DNA of 64,000 nt, taken from Lactovum miscens. Its GTDB lineage: Bacteria; Bacillota; Bacilli; Lactobacillales; Streptococcaceae. The stretch's first letter is position 1. Every line of letters starts with the position of its first letter. The notes under the pieces are model-generated. The model had not been told where the DNA came from and made no database searches. It was given only the letters and a program-made list of their open reading frames with translations. A program made the translations under genes and the position numbers. The stretch covers positions 85,552 to 149,551 of the forward strand of contig NZ_JACHHV010000001.1 in the NCBI RefSeq assembly GCF_014202895.1, given 5' to 3'. Of this stretch, positions 38,233-48,740 are shown piece after piece.

Positions 38233-39447
38233 CTTCTCAAGTATCTGCTTAAACCACGCTTCACGGAAATTTTCAACATCACGTGCAATCATCAATTCTT
38301 CATTAGTTGGAATTACAAGAACCTTGACTTTTGAATCAGGTGTAGAAATAATTCCATTTGCTCCACGTACATTAAGTTCTGGCACAAGCTCCATACCAAA
38401 CCATGAGAGACCTTTTATAATGTCCCGGCGGACATCTGTGTCATTTTCGCCAATACCTGCCGTAAACACCAATGCATCCGCACCATTTAAAATCCCAAAG
38501 TATTCTGCAATATATTTCTTCAATCGATTGACAAACATTTTGTAAGCCAAAATGGCCTTTTCATTTCCTTCGGATACTGCCACTTCAAGATCACGCATAT
38601 CACTCGAGAGCTCTGAGACACCAAGAATACCTGATTCATTGTTAAGAATATCAATTAATTGTTGAGCATTCTCTAAGCTATCGTCCCGTTTAAGTAGATA
38701 CGGTAAGATTGAGGCATCCATATCACCAGAGCGTGTGCCCATCATTACTCCAGCTAATGGCGTAAAGCCCATAGAGGTATCAACTGATTTTCCTTTTTCA
38801 ATCGCTGTAACAGAGGCACCATTACCAATATGAGCCGTGATAAGATTTATTTCTTCTAAAGGTTTACCTAAAACTTTAGCTGCTTCAGCAGCAACATACT
38901 TATGTGAGGTTCCATGAGCACCATATTTTCTGACTTCAAAATCTTCATAGTAGCGGGTTGGAATTGGGTAACGAAACGCCTCTTCAGGCATTGTTGTATG
39001 AAAGGCAGTATCAAAAACAGCTACTGATAGAGCTTCTGGAAGCAAGCGTTGGAAAGCCTCTATTCCCAATATATTGGCTGGATTATGTAAAGGTGCTAGA
39101 TAAGAAATTGACTTCAAATTCTTAAGATTTTCCTTTGTAAGCACTACAGATTCTTTAAAATATTCTCCACCAGCCACTACACGATGACCAATTCCAGTAA
39201 TTTCACGAAAATCTTGAATTAGATGGAAGTGAATTAACTCATCCATCAAAAGAAGAACAGACTGGCGGTGGTCAATAATTTCTATTTCACGTTCATGTTT
39301 CTCACCTTCAAATGACACTAGTGATTTCGAACCTTCTAGACCAATACGCTCAAAAATTCCTTTTGCAAGCATTTTTTCCTCTGGCATTTCAAAAAGTTGC
39401 CACTTGAGCGAAGATGATCCAGCGTTGACTGAAAGTGTTTTAGACAA
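38227..39447 (-). CDS. ackA2: Acetate kinase, copy 2
   Basis: 406 residues: [12 protein letters not shown] at the start, [21 protein letters not shown], and [10 protein letters not shown]. It makes ATP from acetyl phosphate at the end of mixed-acid fermentation. Start TTG (39445-39447) with AAGGAA eight bases upstream, matching the N-terminus of its neighbour; another TTG six codons upstream lies within the ribosome binding site. It lies 153 bp after its paralogue, separated by a terminator, so the two may be expressed differently. Confidence 0.93.
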   Translation of the reverse strand: MSKTLSVNAGSSSLKWQLFEMPEEKMLAKGIFERIGLEGSKSLVSFEGEKHEREIEIIDHRQSVLLLMDELIHFHLIQDFREITGIGHRVVAGGEYFKESVVLTKENLKNLKSISYLAPLHNPANILGIEAFQRLLPEALSVAVFDTAFHTTMPEEAFRYPIPTRYYEDFEVRKYGAHGTSHKYVAAEAAKVLGKPLEEINLITAHIGNGASVTAIEKGKSVDTSMGFTPLAGVMMGTRSGDMDASILPYLLKRDDSLENAQQLIDILNNESGILGVSELSSDMRDLEVAVSEGNEKAILAYKMFVNRLKKYIAEYFGILNGADALVFTAGIGENDTDVRRDIIKGLSWFGMELVPELNVRGANGIISTPDSKVKVLVIPTNEELMIARDVENFREAWFKQILEKG

Positions 39448-39547
39448 TTGTATATTTCCTTTCAAAAAATGAGATAAGATACATAGTTTAAAGCATCACG
39501 AAAAATGTAAGCGTTCTAAATTAAATTTTAACACATTTACGTCAAAA

Positions 39548-39584
39548 ATAAAAATCCCAGTTCTTGGGAGAACCTGAGATTCTA
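39548..39584 (-). terminator. Terminator after ackA1
   Basis: A long imperfect stem (one bulge, G-U pairs) with aatcccag near one side and ctgagatt on the other, followed by a T-rich tract on the minus strand. Confidence 0.65.
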
Positions 39585-39600
39585 AAATTATTTACATAAC

Positions 39601-40785
39601 TTATTTCAGACGCTCAACATCACGTGTGATCATTAATTCCTCATCAGTTGGAATGACAAAAATCTTCACACGAGAATCTGGTAATGAGATGTCACCTTCA
39701 GCTCCAAAGAAATTTTTAGAGGGATCAACTTTAATTCCCAACCAATCAAGTCCATCAAGTACAGATTCACGGAAAGGAACAGAATTTTCACCAACACCAG
39801 CTGTGAAGACTAGCGCATCAGCACCATTCATGATAGCTAAGTATTGACCGATATATTTCTTCACACGGTCAACGTACATATCAAAAGCAAGTTTCGCGTT
39901 AATGTCCGTATCTTTCGTATCAATAATATCACGCATGTCTGACGAAATGCCAGAAATGCCAAGAAGACCTGACTGTTTATTAAGCATATCGATCGCATCT
40001 TGAGCATCTTTTAATTCTGGATCACGATCGATGATAAACGGCAAAATAGATGGGTCTAATTCTCCTGAACGAGTACCCATCATGATACCACCAAGCGGTG
40101 TAAAACCCATTGAAGTGTCAACAGATTTTCCGCCTTCAACAGCTGTAATTGATCCTCCATTGCCAATGTGAGCAGTGATTATCTTTGTTTCTTCAATTGG
40201 CTTGCCAAGAAGTTTGGCAGCTTCACGAGAAACGAACATGTGTGAAGTACCATGCGCTCCATATTTACGAACTGCATAGTTTTCGTAATATTTATTTGGC
40301 ATTGGGTAACGATAAGCTTTGGCTGGCATTGTCGAATGAAACGCTGTATCAAAAACTGCAACTGCAGTTGCAGTTGGTAGGACTTGTTCAAAAACACGCA
40401 TTACGACTGCTTCTGCTGGGTTGTGAAGAGGAGCATAAGGTGAAAGTTTTTCAATCTTATCCAAAACTTTTGGAGTAACCAAAGTTGATTCTTTAAAATC
40501 CTCACCACCAGCCACGATACGGTGACCAATACCTGTAATATCAGAGATTTCTGATACGATATTTAAGCGTTTTAAGTCGCTAAGTAAAATATTAACAGCT
40601 TCTTTATGATCATGGATGTCTAAGACAATCCGATCTTTAATTTCACCGAAAGTTACTGTTGAGATAGAATCATTGAGCCCAATACGTTCGATTAGACCTT
40701 TCGCAATTACTTTTTCTTCGGGCATTTCATACATTTGCCATTTGAGTGAAGAGCTACCAGCATTGACTGCGAGTGTTTTAGTCAT
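39601..40785 (-). CDS. ackA1: Acetate kinase, copy 1
   Basis: 394 residues with the same blocks as the next gene ([43 protein letters not shown]). Tandem acetate kinases are a known lactococcal trait. AAAGGACGG precedes the ATG. Confidence 0.95.
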   Translation of the reverse strand: MTKTLAVNAGSSSLKWQMYEMPEEKVIAKGLIERIGLNDSISTVTFGEIKDRIVLDIHDHKEAVNILLSDLKRLNIVSEISDITGIGHRIVAGGEDFKESTLVTPKVLDKIEKLSPYAPLHNPAEAVVMRVFEQVLPTATAVAVFDTAFHSTMPAKAYRYPMPNKYYENYAVRKYGAHGTSHMFVSREAAKLLGKPIEETKIITAHIGNGGSITAVEGGKSVDTSMGFTPLGGIMMGTRSGELDPSILPFIIDRDPELKDAQDAIDMLNKQSGLLGISGISSDMRDIIDTKDTDINAKLAFDMYVDRVKKYIGQYLAIMNGADALVFTAGVGENSVPFRESVLDGLDWLGIKVDPSKNFFGAEGDISLPDSRVKIFVIPTDEELMITRDVERLK

Positions 40786-40861
40786 ATTTCCGTCCTTTAA
40801 TTAATATTCCCTTAATTCTAGCACTTTTCATTTTAAAAAGTAACTTCATAAAAACAAGCTG

Positions 40862-40890
40862 AAAAAAAAGCCTGGTGGCTCTCTTTTCTA
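40862..40890 (-). terminator. Terminator after murC
   Basis: A-run + agcc / ggct + T-run, with four-base loop; T8 on the minus strand. Confidence 0.7.
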
Positions 40891-40898
40891 ATTGACTA

Positions 40899-42230
40899 TT
40901 ATTGTACACTCTCTGTTAGTTGAGAAAGTAGCTCCTCAAAAGCATATTCATACTTTTGAATATCACCTGCCCCCATGAAGACAAAAACTGCCTTTTCATG
41001 GTCAAGCAATGGTGAAACATCATTTTCGGGGATCACAGTGGCTGGCTGGATGATTTTGGCAGCCAAATCACGAACATTTATATCATGATGGTCGACTTCA
41101 CGAGCCGAACCATATATTTCAGCCAAATAGACTGTGTCAGCATGGTTAAGAACTTCCGCAAAGTCATCGAGATAAGCAATAGTACGTGAGAAGGTGTGCG
41201 GTTGGAAAACTGCTACAATTTCACGATCTGGATATTTTTGACGAGCTGCATCAAGCGTAGCTTCAATTTCGGTTGGATGATGGGCAAAATCGTCAATAAC
41301 TACTGTCTCACCAATAATTTTTTCAGAAAAACGACGTTTAACTCCTTTGAAAGTAGCCAAATACTCTGCCGATTTCACCATATCCTCTTGTAATTGATGA
41401 AGTACAGCAACTACAGCCAAAGCATTGGCAATATTATGTTTGCCATAAGCAGGAACATGAAACTCTCCCAACTTCTCGTCATGAAAATAAGCAGTAAAAT
41501 CAGAACCTGTTGTCGTACGAACGATGTCACGTGCTTGATAATCATCATTAGATTCAAGACCATAGTAGAAAACTGGGGTCTTAGTATCCAATTTACGAAG
41601 GTACTTATCTTCCCCATAGGCAAATACCGCATTCTTAACTTGATTTGCATAATCATTAAAAGCAGAGAACACGTCATCAATATCATGGAAGTAATCTGGA
41701 TGATCAAAATCTACATTTGTGATAATACTGTACTCAGGATGATAAGGTTTGAAATGACGCTCGTATTCATCTGATTCAAAAACAAAATATTTGGCATTTT
41801 TATGACCCTGACCTGTACCATCACCAATCAAAAATGACGTATCTTCTAAATTTGACAGAATATGACTAAGCATACCTGTCGTTGAAGTCTTCCCATGAGC
41901 GCCAGCGACACCAATTGAAGTAAAACGCGTCATAAACTCGCCAAGAAATTCATGGTAGCGTTTATAAGGGAAATTATTATTAACCTCAAAAGCAACTTCC
42001 ACATTGTTATCAGGACGGAAAGCATTTCCAACAATTAGTTCAAATTCAGGTTTAATATTCTTCACATCAAATGGAAGAATTGGTACACCAGATTTTTCAA
42101 GCCCACGTTGAGTAAAATAATATTTTGGTTGATCTGAGCCTTGAACAGTTTCGCCCATTTGATGCAATAAAAGAGCCAGTGCGGACATACCGGCTCCCTT
42201 GATTCCTGTGAAATGATAAGTTTTTGACAT
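40899..42230 (-). CDS. murC: UDP-N-acetylmuramate--L-alanine ligase
   Basis: A 443-residue Mur ligase adding the first L-Ala to the precursor. The N-terminal [11 protein letters not shown] nucleotide loop, the ATP motif [10 protein letters not shown] and the [11 protein letters not shown] block are present. AAAGGAA precedes the ATG. It lies 34 bp after the 193-residue gene and is likely co-transcribed with it. Confidence 0.96.
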   Translation of the reverse strand: MSKTYHFTGIKGAGMSALALLLHQMGETVQGSDQPKYYFTQRGLEKSGVPILPFDVKNIKPEFELIVGNAFRPDNNVEVAFEVNNNFPYKRYHEFLGEFMTRFTSIGVAGAHGKTSTTGMLSHILSNLEDTSFLIGDGTGQGHKNAKYFVFESDEYERHFKPYHPEYSIITNVDFDHPDYFHDIDDVFSAFNDYANQVKNAVFAYGEDKYLRKLDTKTPVFYYGLESNDDYQARDIVRTTTGSDFTAYFHDEKLGEFHVPAYGKHNIANALAVVAVLHQLQEDMVKSAEYLATFKGVKRRFSEKIIGETVVIDDFAHHPTEIEATLDAARQKYPDREIVAVFQPHTFSRTIAYLDDFAEVLNHADTVYLAEIYGSAREVDHHDINVRDLAAKIIQPATVIPENDVSPLLDHEKAVFVFMGAGDIQKYEYAFEELLSQLTESVQ

Positions 42231-42264
42231 TTTTCCTTTAATAATCTCCGATTAAGGTGCTTTT

Positions 42265-42846
42265 TTATTGAATTCCACGATCAAACAAACTCTCACGTTT
42301 ACGTTTAAAGTAATCAGTCGATTCTCTTGAGAACAAATCCCCTTGTACCAATTCATCTGGTTGAACAGGTTCATCAAAAGAAACTTTGTTCGAGCTTGTT
42401 ATAACGCTATTCAATTGTTTACGTCTTTGATACTCTGTCAGTCGTTCTTCATTAATTCTTGGTTTCTCTTCAATCTTTGAATGCAAAGTTGGACGTACAC
42501 GATCAGTTGGATAAACGTAGCCCTTAGGACGACGTGGCTGAACAGCTGCACGCTTTGCTCTTTCTTTTGATTCCTCAATCGCAGTCCGACGGTGGCTTCG
42601 CTCAAAGGTATTAACCTCTTCTGGCTTAGATCCTAGCGGCCGTTTAACTGAATTATAAGTTGTACGCTGACCTTGTGGCAATTTAGACGGCGTAGATGTA
42701 AGATCAACTGGTCCAAAATTGCGTGTTAAAGACTCTTCATCGCTAATGCTAGGAGAGTGTGTAAAGATTTGACGATTATTCATCAAAACTCTATTGTCCG
42801 GAGAAAAAATACGATCATCCGGATAAAGTGGAAAGTTGATTGGCAT
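42265..42846 (-). CDS. Hypothetical basic, low-complexity protein (193 aa)
   Basis: Rich in Arg, Lys, Ser, Pro and Glu; no membrane segment or signal. It appears largely disordered, with a central basic helix (IEESKERAKRAAVQPRRPKG) and a second basic helix near the end (DYFKRKRESLFDR). No family recognised. AGAGGG precedes the ATG. Placement before murC hints at a wall- or division-related role, but that is only context. Confidence 0.65.
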   Translation of the reverse strand: MPINFPLYPDDRIFSPDNRVLMNNRQIFTHSPSISDEESLTRNFGPVDLTSTPSKLPQGQRTTYNSVKRPLGSKPEEVNTFERSHRRTAIEESKERAKRAAVQPRRPKGYVYPTDRVRPTLHSKIEEKPRINEERLTEYQRRKQLNSVITSSNKVSFDEPVQPDELVQGDLFSRESTDYFKRKRESLFDRGIQ

Positions 42847-43024
42847 ATCTATCCCTCTAAAGCTGCAATTTATAGGTATTCTTTTAAATTCTACTCTATG
42901 TGTCTAACATTGTCAAGGCGTCCACACAAAAAGTGAAATTATCTTGCAAATATTTCTGAAACGATTTTGATCTTTATATAAGACCTTAATATCATGTCTT
43001 GGTCTTATATAAAATTTGACATCT

Positions 43025-43975
43025 TTACTCAAAACAATCAATAAAATCTTGGATAAGTGCATCTCGTTGCTTAATCCATTCATCCCGTTCATCTTTAAGA
43101 TGAACACGATTTGAAAGAAAAATTACTGCTTGCTTTTGCTTAAGATTCATCATGAGAAAGGTACCAGTATAACCAGTGTGAATCAACCATTCTTCAGTTT
43201 GGAAGCCCCAGCCCATACTTCTGACTCGATGCGAATCTGGTGAATAATTCTCATAAAGTTTCAAATATTTTTTATCATAGAGATATGAATTAATAAAATA
43301 TTGAAGATCTTTCATACTACTAAAAAGCCCGGCTGACCCACAATGTCCGCCCAAGACCTGTGCCTTCGGATCGTGAACAATTCCTGCTGGTAACTTATAA
43401 TCCGTCACCACCGCATTTTCCACTGGACTATATGTGGTTTCAAACATTTTTCGAGGAATAAAAACCTTTTCCGCCAAAAGCTGATCAAGATCTTTCTCAA
43501 AGATTTCTTCCAACATAAAACCAAGTAGGATAAAATTTACGTCTGTATAATAAAAAGATTGATCGGTTTTAAGCTCAAGTCCCAAAATTACTTTTTTGAG
43601 CTCACTAAACCCCAGTTCATTTCTATTCTCAATGTAAGGATTTATTCCAGTTGTATGTGTTAGAAGCTGACGTACTGTAATTGACTTTTCATGCCAATTA
43701 GGTAAGTAAGATTTTAAGCTATGGTCTAAATCAATTCGTCCAGCCAGAACTTCATCAATTACTAAGCTTCCAGTTCCAACTACTTTGGATACTGAGGCTA
43801 AATCCCACCTTTTTCCTGCTTTTAAGCGCTTTTTCTCAGGCAGAATTTCCTCATTACCCAATAAATAATAATGCTGAGTCTCATCTCTGTCAATTAGGGT
43901 AAACTCACAGCCAGGAAAAACTTCACGCGCCAAATAATCATTGACGCGTGTTATGAATTTTTTCTCGTTAATCAT
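43025..43975 (-). CDS. Serine beta-lactamase-like hydrolase
   Basis: A class C beta-lactamase/PBP-fold protein of about 316 residues. The nucleophile motif is SVSK (in WDLASVSKVVGTG), with YTDVN as the second motif and HTGYTGT as the third. There is no signal peptide, so it is probably cytoplasmic (esterase, peptidase or similar). I start at MINEKKFITRV; a longer reading to 44035 lies inside cppA. No clear Shine-Dalgarno site; coupling to cppA is likely. Confidence 0.82.
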   Translation of the reverse strand: MINEKKFITRVNDYLAREVFPGCEFTLIDRDETQHYYLLGNEEILPEKKRLKAGKRWDLASVSKVVGTGSLVIDEVLAGRIDLDHSLKSYLPNWHEKSITVRQLLTHTTGINPYIENRNELGFSELKKVILGLELKTDQSFYYTDVNFILLGFMLEEIFEKDLDQLLAEKVFIPRKMFETTYSPVENAVVTDYKLPAGIVHDPKAQVLGGHCGSAGLFSSMKDLQYFINSYLYDKKYLKLYENYSPDSHRVRSMGWGFQTEEWLIHTGYTGTFLMMNLKQKQAVIFLSNRVHLKDERDEWIKQRDALIQDFIDCFE

Positions 43976-43988
43976 AATATAACTTTGC

Positions 43989-44690
43989 TCATTTTTTAAA
44001 CCAAAGCTCAAGCCCTTGATCTGGCAGACTAACATTCAATAAACGCTCTTCCGAATCCATGTATGGACTAAATGAAGAAAAACCTTCTTTCAAAGCTGAA
44101 AAATTTGTTTCTTTGGACATTGTAACTTCTAAGGCTTCAAGATCCCATGTGTTTTCCAATTTTTCAGGAGCTTCTTCATTGAAGTTAATAAGCGTATTTT
44201 CTCCTCCAACAATAGCTAAAAGAGGTGCAAAGCTTTGATAAGCCAAAAGTTCGTCGGTAACATTGATCGTTAATTCTGAAACCTCAAAGTCAGATAAACC
44301 AACAAAGGCATCCGTTTTAATTTCTTCATATGGATGACTAGGTAACAGCCAGAAAACATCTCCTTCTGGAGAGATTGTTTCAAAACCAGCTTCAGAATCA
44401 GTAAATTCTTTGACAGCATCTTTATTTCTTTCGATCAGCTCAACAATTTCATGAACATTAGCACGGAGAACGGTAATCTTGTGTTTTTTAATCTTTCCCG
44501 ATGCAGAGTTTCCCTCTTCACCGGGTGACTCCTCAAGTAAAATATGGGTTTTCTTAGATTTAAAAGCGCCAAGTTCAACCATAGTGCCTTCTTCAAGTAT
44601 AACTTTCATACCTAAAACATTCCGAAAGAAGTTAAGATTCTCTTCACGATTGTTTACACGGTAAACTGGTTTAATTTCTAAAACTGACAT
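43989..44690 (-). CDS. cppA: CppA-family protein (two glyoxalase-like domains)
   Basis: 233 residues. It matches the CppA family of streptococci and lactococci: PVYRVNNREENLNFFRNVLGMK, ILLEESPGEEG, and FETISPEGDVFWLL. The family was described as a complement C3-degrading proteinase in pneumococcus, but the fold is of the vicinal-oxygen-chelate type, and in a dairy-type organism the real role is open. AGAGGTAG precedes the ATG. Confidence 0.82.
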   Translation of the reverse strand: MSVLEIKPVYRVNNREENLNFFRNVLGMKVILEEGTMVELGAFKSKKTHILLEESPGEEGNSASGKIKKHKITVLRANVHEIVELIERNKDAVKEFTDSEAGFETISPEGDVFWLLPSHPYEEIKTDAFVGLSDFEVSELTINVTDELLAYQSFAPLLAIVGGENTLINFNEEAPEKLENTWDLEALEVTMSKETNFSALKEGFSSFSPYMDSEERLLNVSLPDQGLELWFKK

Positions 44691-44868
44691 TACTACCTCT
44701 TATTTTTCTTGAAAATCTTGTCAAAATTATTATTCCTAATTTTACCAAATTATATCGCAGCTTGCAAAATGAATCATAACATCTATAAGAATTACAGAGC
44801 AATAAGGGCAATTAGGAAAGAAAAGCCTACCTAACAACTAAATTGATTAAACAGACTTGAGTTATTTT

Positions 44869-45732
44869 TTATAAGTAAATCAATTTGAAGAGGGAAATTG
44901 CAGCGATACCTGCTAAAATTGGCATCAGGAATGGAACTGGAGCATACCACCATTTACTGTCACCCTTAGCTTGCCCAAGAACTGATTTTGGAAGTAACCA
45001 GTGAACCAAACGGGGTCCAAAATCACGGCCAGTATTAAGACCTGGCCCTGTAGGCCCGCCTAATGACGATACGAGTACCATAACCAAGAAACCAAGCGCC
45101 ATATGGGCGATTGAAAGCCCCGGGAATGCAAATTGTTTTGAAAGCATAACAACTGTTGCATCTGTAGCCTTTGCCCCTTGTGACACATATGATTGAGTCA
45201 AGTAAGGAATCGTTTCAGACCCAAAAAATAGTTTCGTCAATCCCATCGCACCAAAAAAAAGGATAAATGAGCCAACAAATTCATTAGCAGAACCATTAAT
45301 TAGAGAAGCAACACGAGTTTGCTTTGTTCCATCATCCACTGCAGCTATGGTCGAGAATGACCCCAGAATGGCATTTGGATTCTCTGTCTTGCGATAGAAC
45401 GGTAAGTAAACGGCAACAACTACTAATTGACCAAATATGGCACCAAGCAATTGTGCAATCAAATAAGGTAGAACGTGCGCCCATGGGAAAAGTCCAGCAA
45501 CAGCAAGCCCCAAAGTGAAGCCTGCATTGATATGATTTCCCGAAACATTGCCAAACATCAATGCTGGAAGCATGACTCCGACACCATATCCCCATCCGAT
45601 TATCATCCAAGTTTGACCATGTGCCTTCGTTCCTTTAAGCTCAACGTTTGCGACAGCACCATTTCCTAGAATAATAAGAAGAGCTGTCCCAATGAATTCT
45701 GTGAGATATTTTATACTCCATGAATAATCCAT
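44869..45732 (-). CDS. gla: Gla-type aquaglyceroporin with altered NPA motifs
   Basis: A 287-residue MIP channel, divergent from pepX, the place of lactococcal gla. The overall sequence follows Gla (TEFIGTALLIILGNGAVANVEL, GGPTGPGLN, RDFGPRLVHWLLPKSVLG). But the first NPA motif reads N-A-G (HINAGFTLGL) and the second N-T-G (GLNTGRDFG). The DNA was checked at both sites. The selectivity-filter arginine (GRDFG) is kept. AGGAG precedes the ATG. Glycerol/water transport is likely but needs proof given the motif change. Confidence 0.9.
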   Translation of the reverse strand: MDYSWSIKYLTEFIGTALLIILGNGAVANVELKGTKAHGQTWMIIGWGYGVGVMLPALMFGNVSGNHINAGFTLGLAVAGLFPWAHVLPYLIAQLLGAIFGQLVVVAVYLPFYRKTENPNAILGSFSTIAAVDDGTKQTRVASLINGSANEFVGSFILFFGAMGLTKLFFGSETIPYLTQSYVSQGAKATDATVVMLSKQFAFPGLSIAHMALGFLVMVLVSSLGGPTGPGLNTGRDFGPRLVHWLLPKSVLGQAKGDSKWWYAPVPFLMPILAGIAAISLFKLIYL

Positions 45733-45971
45733 AAATCCTGAAATCTCCTAAGTCTTTTTTTTAAACAATCTAGTATACCAAAATATTTTTATTTGTTGTT
45801 GTGCACTCCTTTGAGGTCTCACAAATTTCAAGCACATCTTAAACATCTTTTTAGAATTTTTTCTTTTTAATTAAAGCTTTTTGATTTTCTGGTTATTTCT
45901 TCATTACCAGCCTATGATATAATAATTAAAAAGAATTGGGATTCATTTGCTTGCCTTTGGAGGAATTTAGA

Positions 45972-48242
45972 ATGGTAAAATTTAATCATTTTTCAATCGT
46001 TGAAAAAACTTTTGAAGAAAAAAATTCAGAATTGAAAAGTCTTGGCTTTGAATTTGATAACAAATCTGAAAAAGAAGTCTTGAATAATTTCTTTTCAGTT
46101 GCCCCCATAGATGAAGCCTCACTGCAAGCCAGCGATAAATTAAGTTTTACATCTTTCTTAAATTCTAATGAAAACCTAAACTGGGTTATCTTCTGGACTC
46201 TTGCTCTTCAAGTCCAAGATTTTATTGTCAACTTTGAGTTTAAGCCGGAAAAATCAATTGAATTTGCAAAATCCATCAATCTTCCCATGATTGATTCTGA
46301 AATGTCAGTAGACAATTTAATTTCCGCCATTTACTTACTGCTTCTTTCACGCCGTAAGAATGGAATGAGTCTCATTGAATATTGGGTCAGCGAAGGTTTG
46401 ATCCCAGTTGACAATCAATATCACTTTTTTAATGATAAAACACTTGCCAGCTTTGATACTGCAGTTGTCAAACGAGAGAAGGTTTGGGTTGAAACAAGCT
46501 TGGATAGCCAAAAATGTGGCCAATATGATCTGGTCTATGTTGAAATCCACCGTCCTGCTTTTGTGGGTAAAATCCCAGTGGTTATGACCGCAAGCCCCTA
46601 TCACCTTGGGATGAATGAGACTGCCAGTGAAAACAGACTTCATAAGATGGAGACTGAGCTTTCAGAAAAACAGATTCATGAAATAATTACTCAACCTGTC
46701 TTGCCAGTAGATCCGAACTATGAAAAATCTAAAGTTTATTCAACAACTGAAGCTGAACAAAGTTTCACACATTCTTGGACTTATTCTCTAAATGATTATT
46801 TCTTAGCCCGGGGCTTTGCATCAATCTATGTAGCCGGAATTGGGACCAAAGATTCTGATGGATTTCAGAGTTCGGGAAATTATCAGCAAGTTTACTCTAT
46901 GAAAGCAGTGATCGATTGGTTGAACGGACGCACACGTGCCTTCACTTCGCGTTCTCGAGAAAAAGAGGTTAAAGCTGATTGGGCAAATGGGAAAGTTGCC
47001 ATGACGGGACAATCTTACCTTGGTACGATGTCTTACGGTGTTGCAACAACTGGAGTTGATGGACTTGAAGTTATCTTGACTCAAGCTGGAATTTCAAGTT
47101 GGTATAATTATTACCGTGAAGGTGGTCTGGTTCGCTCCCCTGCTGGTTTCCCGGGAGAAGATCTTGATGTCCTTGCTGAATTAACTTATTCTCGAAACAT
47201 GTCTGGAGCGGATTATCTCTCGGGAAATGAGATTTATCAAAAACAACTTGATGAAATGACTCGAGCACTTGATCGTAAATCTGGTGACTATAATCAATTC
47301 TGGGAAGACCGAAACTATCTTCCAAATGTCAAAAATGTTAAAGCTGATGTGTTGATTTTGCATGGTTTACAAGACTTCAATGTTACTACTGACCAAGCTT
47401 ATAATTATTGGAATGCCATTCCTGAAACGGTAGCCAAGCATGCCTTCTTACACCGTGGCGCTCACTTGCCAATTCACAATTGGCAATCAATTGACTTTAC
47501 GGAGGTGATTAACGCCTATTTTACTGCCAAATTGCTTGGACGTGATCTCAATTTGAATCTTCCACCCGTGATTCTTCAAGAGAACAATAAGTATGAATCA
47601 TGGACAAGCCTTGATGGTTGGGGAAAATCTGGTCGTTTGCAACACAACTTAGGAAGTGGTACTACAACTTTTGAAAATCATTACAATGCAGACGACTTTG
47701 ATCGATATTGCAAAGACTTCCAGGTTTTCAAAAATGAACTTTTTGAAGGGAAAACAAATGCTACTATTGTAAATATTGACATTCCTCAAGAAATTATTAT
47801 TAATGGTGCCCCTGAACTTGAAATTAAATTGAAAATAAATGATTCAAGAGCACTACTTTCCGCCCAGCTTCTTGATTTTGGCCAGAAAAAGCGTCTCCCT
47901 GATCATCCTGTAACAGTTGAAGCAAATGCCTTGGACCGTGGTCGCCTCTTTAAACAAGAAAACCTTGTTGAAATTCCCCTTCAGAATAGCCCTTACCAAG
48001 TTATTTCTAAAGGTTTTCTTAATCTTCAAAACCGCGAAAGTCTCATGAATGTTTCAAGCATCCTTCCTGGTAAATGGATGACTTTCAGACTCAAGCTTTT
48101 GCCAAGCATCTACAAGCTTAATATGGGTGATAAGATACGTATCTTAATTTATAGCACTGACTTTGAGCATACTATCCGTGACAACCGTGAAGTAACTTAT
48201 GAGATAGATTTAGCGGCTTCAAAAATTATATTGCCACATTAA
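45972..48242 (+). CDS. pepX: X-prolyl dipeptidyl aminopeptidase
   Basis: A 756-residue cytoplasmic serine peptidase that removes X-Pro dipeptides during casein and peptide use. The nucleophile motif is GQSYLGT (about residue 350), followed by the lipase-like AGISSWYNYYREGGLVRSPAG (read in parts) and the aspartate/histidine region HGLQDFNV and HRGAHLP. Start at MVKFNHFSIVEK, with GGAGG upstream; an ATG 12 codons earlier is less likely. It lies divergent from gla. Confidence 0.96.
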   Translation: MVKFNHFSIVEKTFEEKNSELKSLGFEFDNKSEKEVLNNFFSVAPIDEASLQASDKLSFTSFLNSNENLNWVIFWTLALQVQDFIVNFEFKPEKSIEFAKSINLPMIDSEMSVDNLISAIYLLLLSRRKNGMSLIEYWVSEGLIPVDNQYHFFNDKTLASFDTAVVKREKVWVETSLDSQKCGQYDLVYVEIHRPAFVGKIPVVMTASPYHLGMNETASENRLHKMETELSEKQIHEIITQPVLPVDPNYEKSKVYSTTEAEQSFTHSWTYSLNDYFLARGFASIYVAGIGTKDSDGFQSSGNYQQVYSMKAVIDWLNGRTRAFTSRSREKEVKADWANGKVAMTGQSYLGTMSYGVATTGVDGLEVILTQAGISSWYNYYREGGLVRSPAGFPGEDLDVLAELTYSRNMSGADYLSGNEIYQKQLDEMTRALDRKSGDYNQFWEDRNYLPNVKNVKADVLILHGLQDFNVTTDQAYNYWNAIPETVAKHAFLHRGAHLPIHNWQSIDFTEVINAYFTAKLLGRDLNLNLPPVILQENNKYESWTSLDGWGKSGRLQHNLGSGTTTFENHYNADDFDRYCKDFQVFKNELFEGKTNATIVNIDIPQEIIINGAPELEIKLKINDSRALLSAQLLDFGQKKRLPDHPVTVEANALDRGRLFKQENLVEIPLQNSPYQVISKGFLNLQNRESLMNVSSILPGKWMTFRLKLLPSIYKLNMGDKIRILIYSTDFEHTIRDNREVTYEIDLAASKIILPH

Positions 48243-48280
48243 TTTTGACTTATCACAAAGTTGAGTCAATCTTTTACAAC

Positions 48281-48382
48281 ATGTGGGATTTTCTATTAGG
48301 GTTGCTCTATGCTTTAATTGACTTGATTATATTAACTCTTATCTCTGGGACCATATGGTCGATTATTTCTACTAAACTTTAA
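48281..48382 (+). CDS. Possible 33-residue hydrophobic peptide
   Basis: MWDFLLGLLYALIDLI... ending SIISTKL: one membrane-spanning segment with aspartates near the start and a lysine near the end. It begins 38 bp after pepX and before the terminator, so it would be on the pepX transcript. No good ribosome binding site precedes it. It could be a small membrane protein or chance; size and shape resemble type I toxins and membrane-active small peptides. Confidence 0.35.
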   Translation: MWDFLLGLLYALIDLIILTLISGTIWSIISTKL

Positions 48383-48431
48383 TCTAAACGTTATTCATAA
48401 AAAGTGACTGTCCATCAAGAATTAGTTTTTC

Positions 48432-48457
48432 AGCCAAGATTAAATTCTTGGCTTTTG
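48432..48457 (+). terminator. Terminator of pepX
   Basis: Perfect 8-bp stem agccaaga/tcttggct, six-base loop, then TTTG and a T-rich tract. Confidence 0.85.
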
Positions 48458-48459
48458 TA

Positions 48460-48675
48460 ATTTTGAATTAGTCAGACAATCTTCAATTTGACTTACACAA
48501 TTCAAACTTTTTTATATTTTGTGTTGAATAGCTATATTTTGATAGCTTTTCTAAACTTTTTACAAAACTTAATAACCTGCTTCTAACAATCACTCGTTAA
48601 TCTCTACCTTCAAATTTTCAAAACAATTAAGCTTTCTTCAACTTACGGACTAACGAATATTTTTAACAAAAAATA
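48460..48675. other. Gene-free stretch between convergent pepX and MATE gene
   Basis: AT-rich; nothing coding or structured recognised. Confidence 0.4.
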
Positions 48676-48711
48676 GCCTCCAAATGTTAGATATTAGGTT
48701 GAACATTTGGA
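48667..48711 (-). terminator. Terminator after the MATE exporter gene
   Basis: 10-bp stem tccaaatgtt/aacatttgga, 13-base loop, T-rich tract on the minus strand. Confidence 0.75.
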
Positions 48712-48740
48712 ATCAACAGTATTTTATTTAAAGGGTTCTA

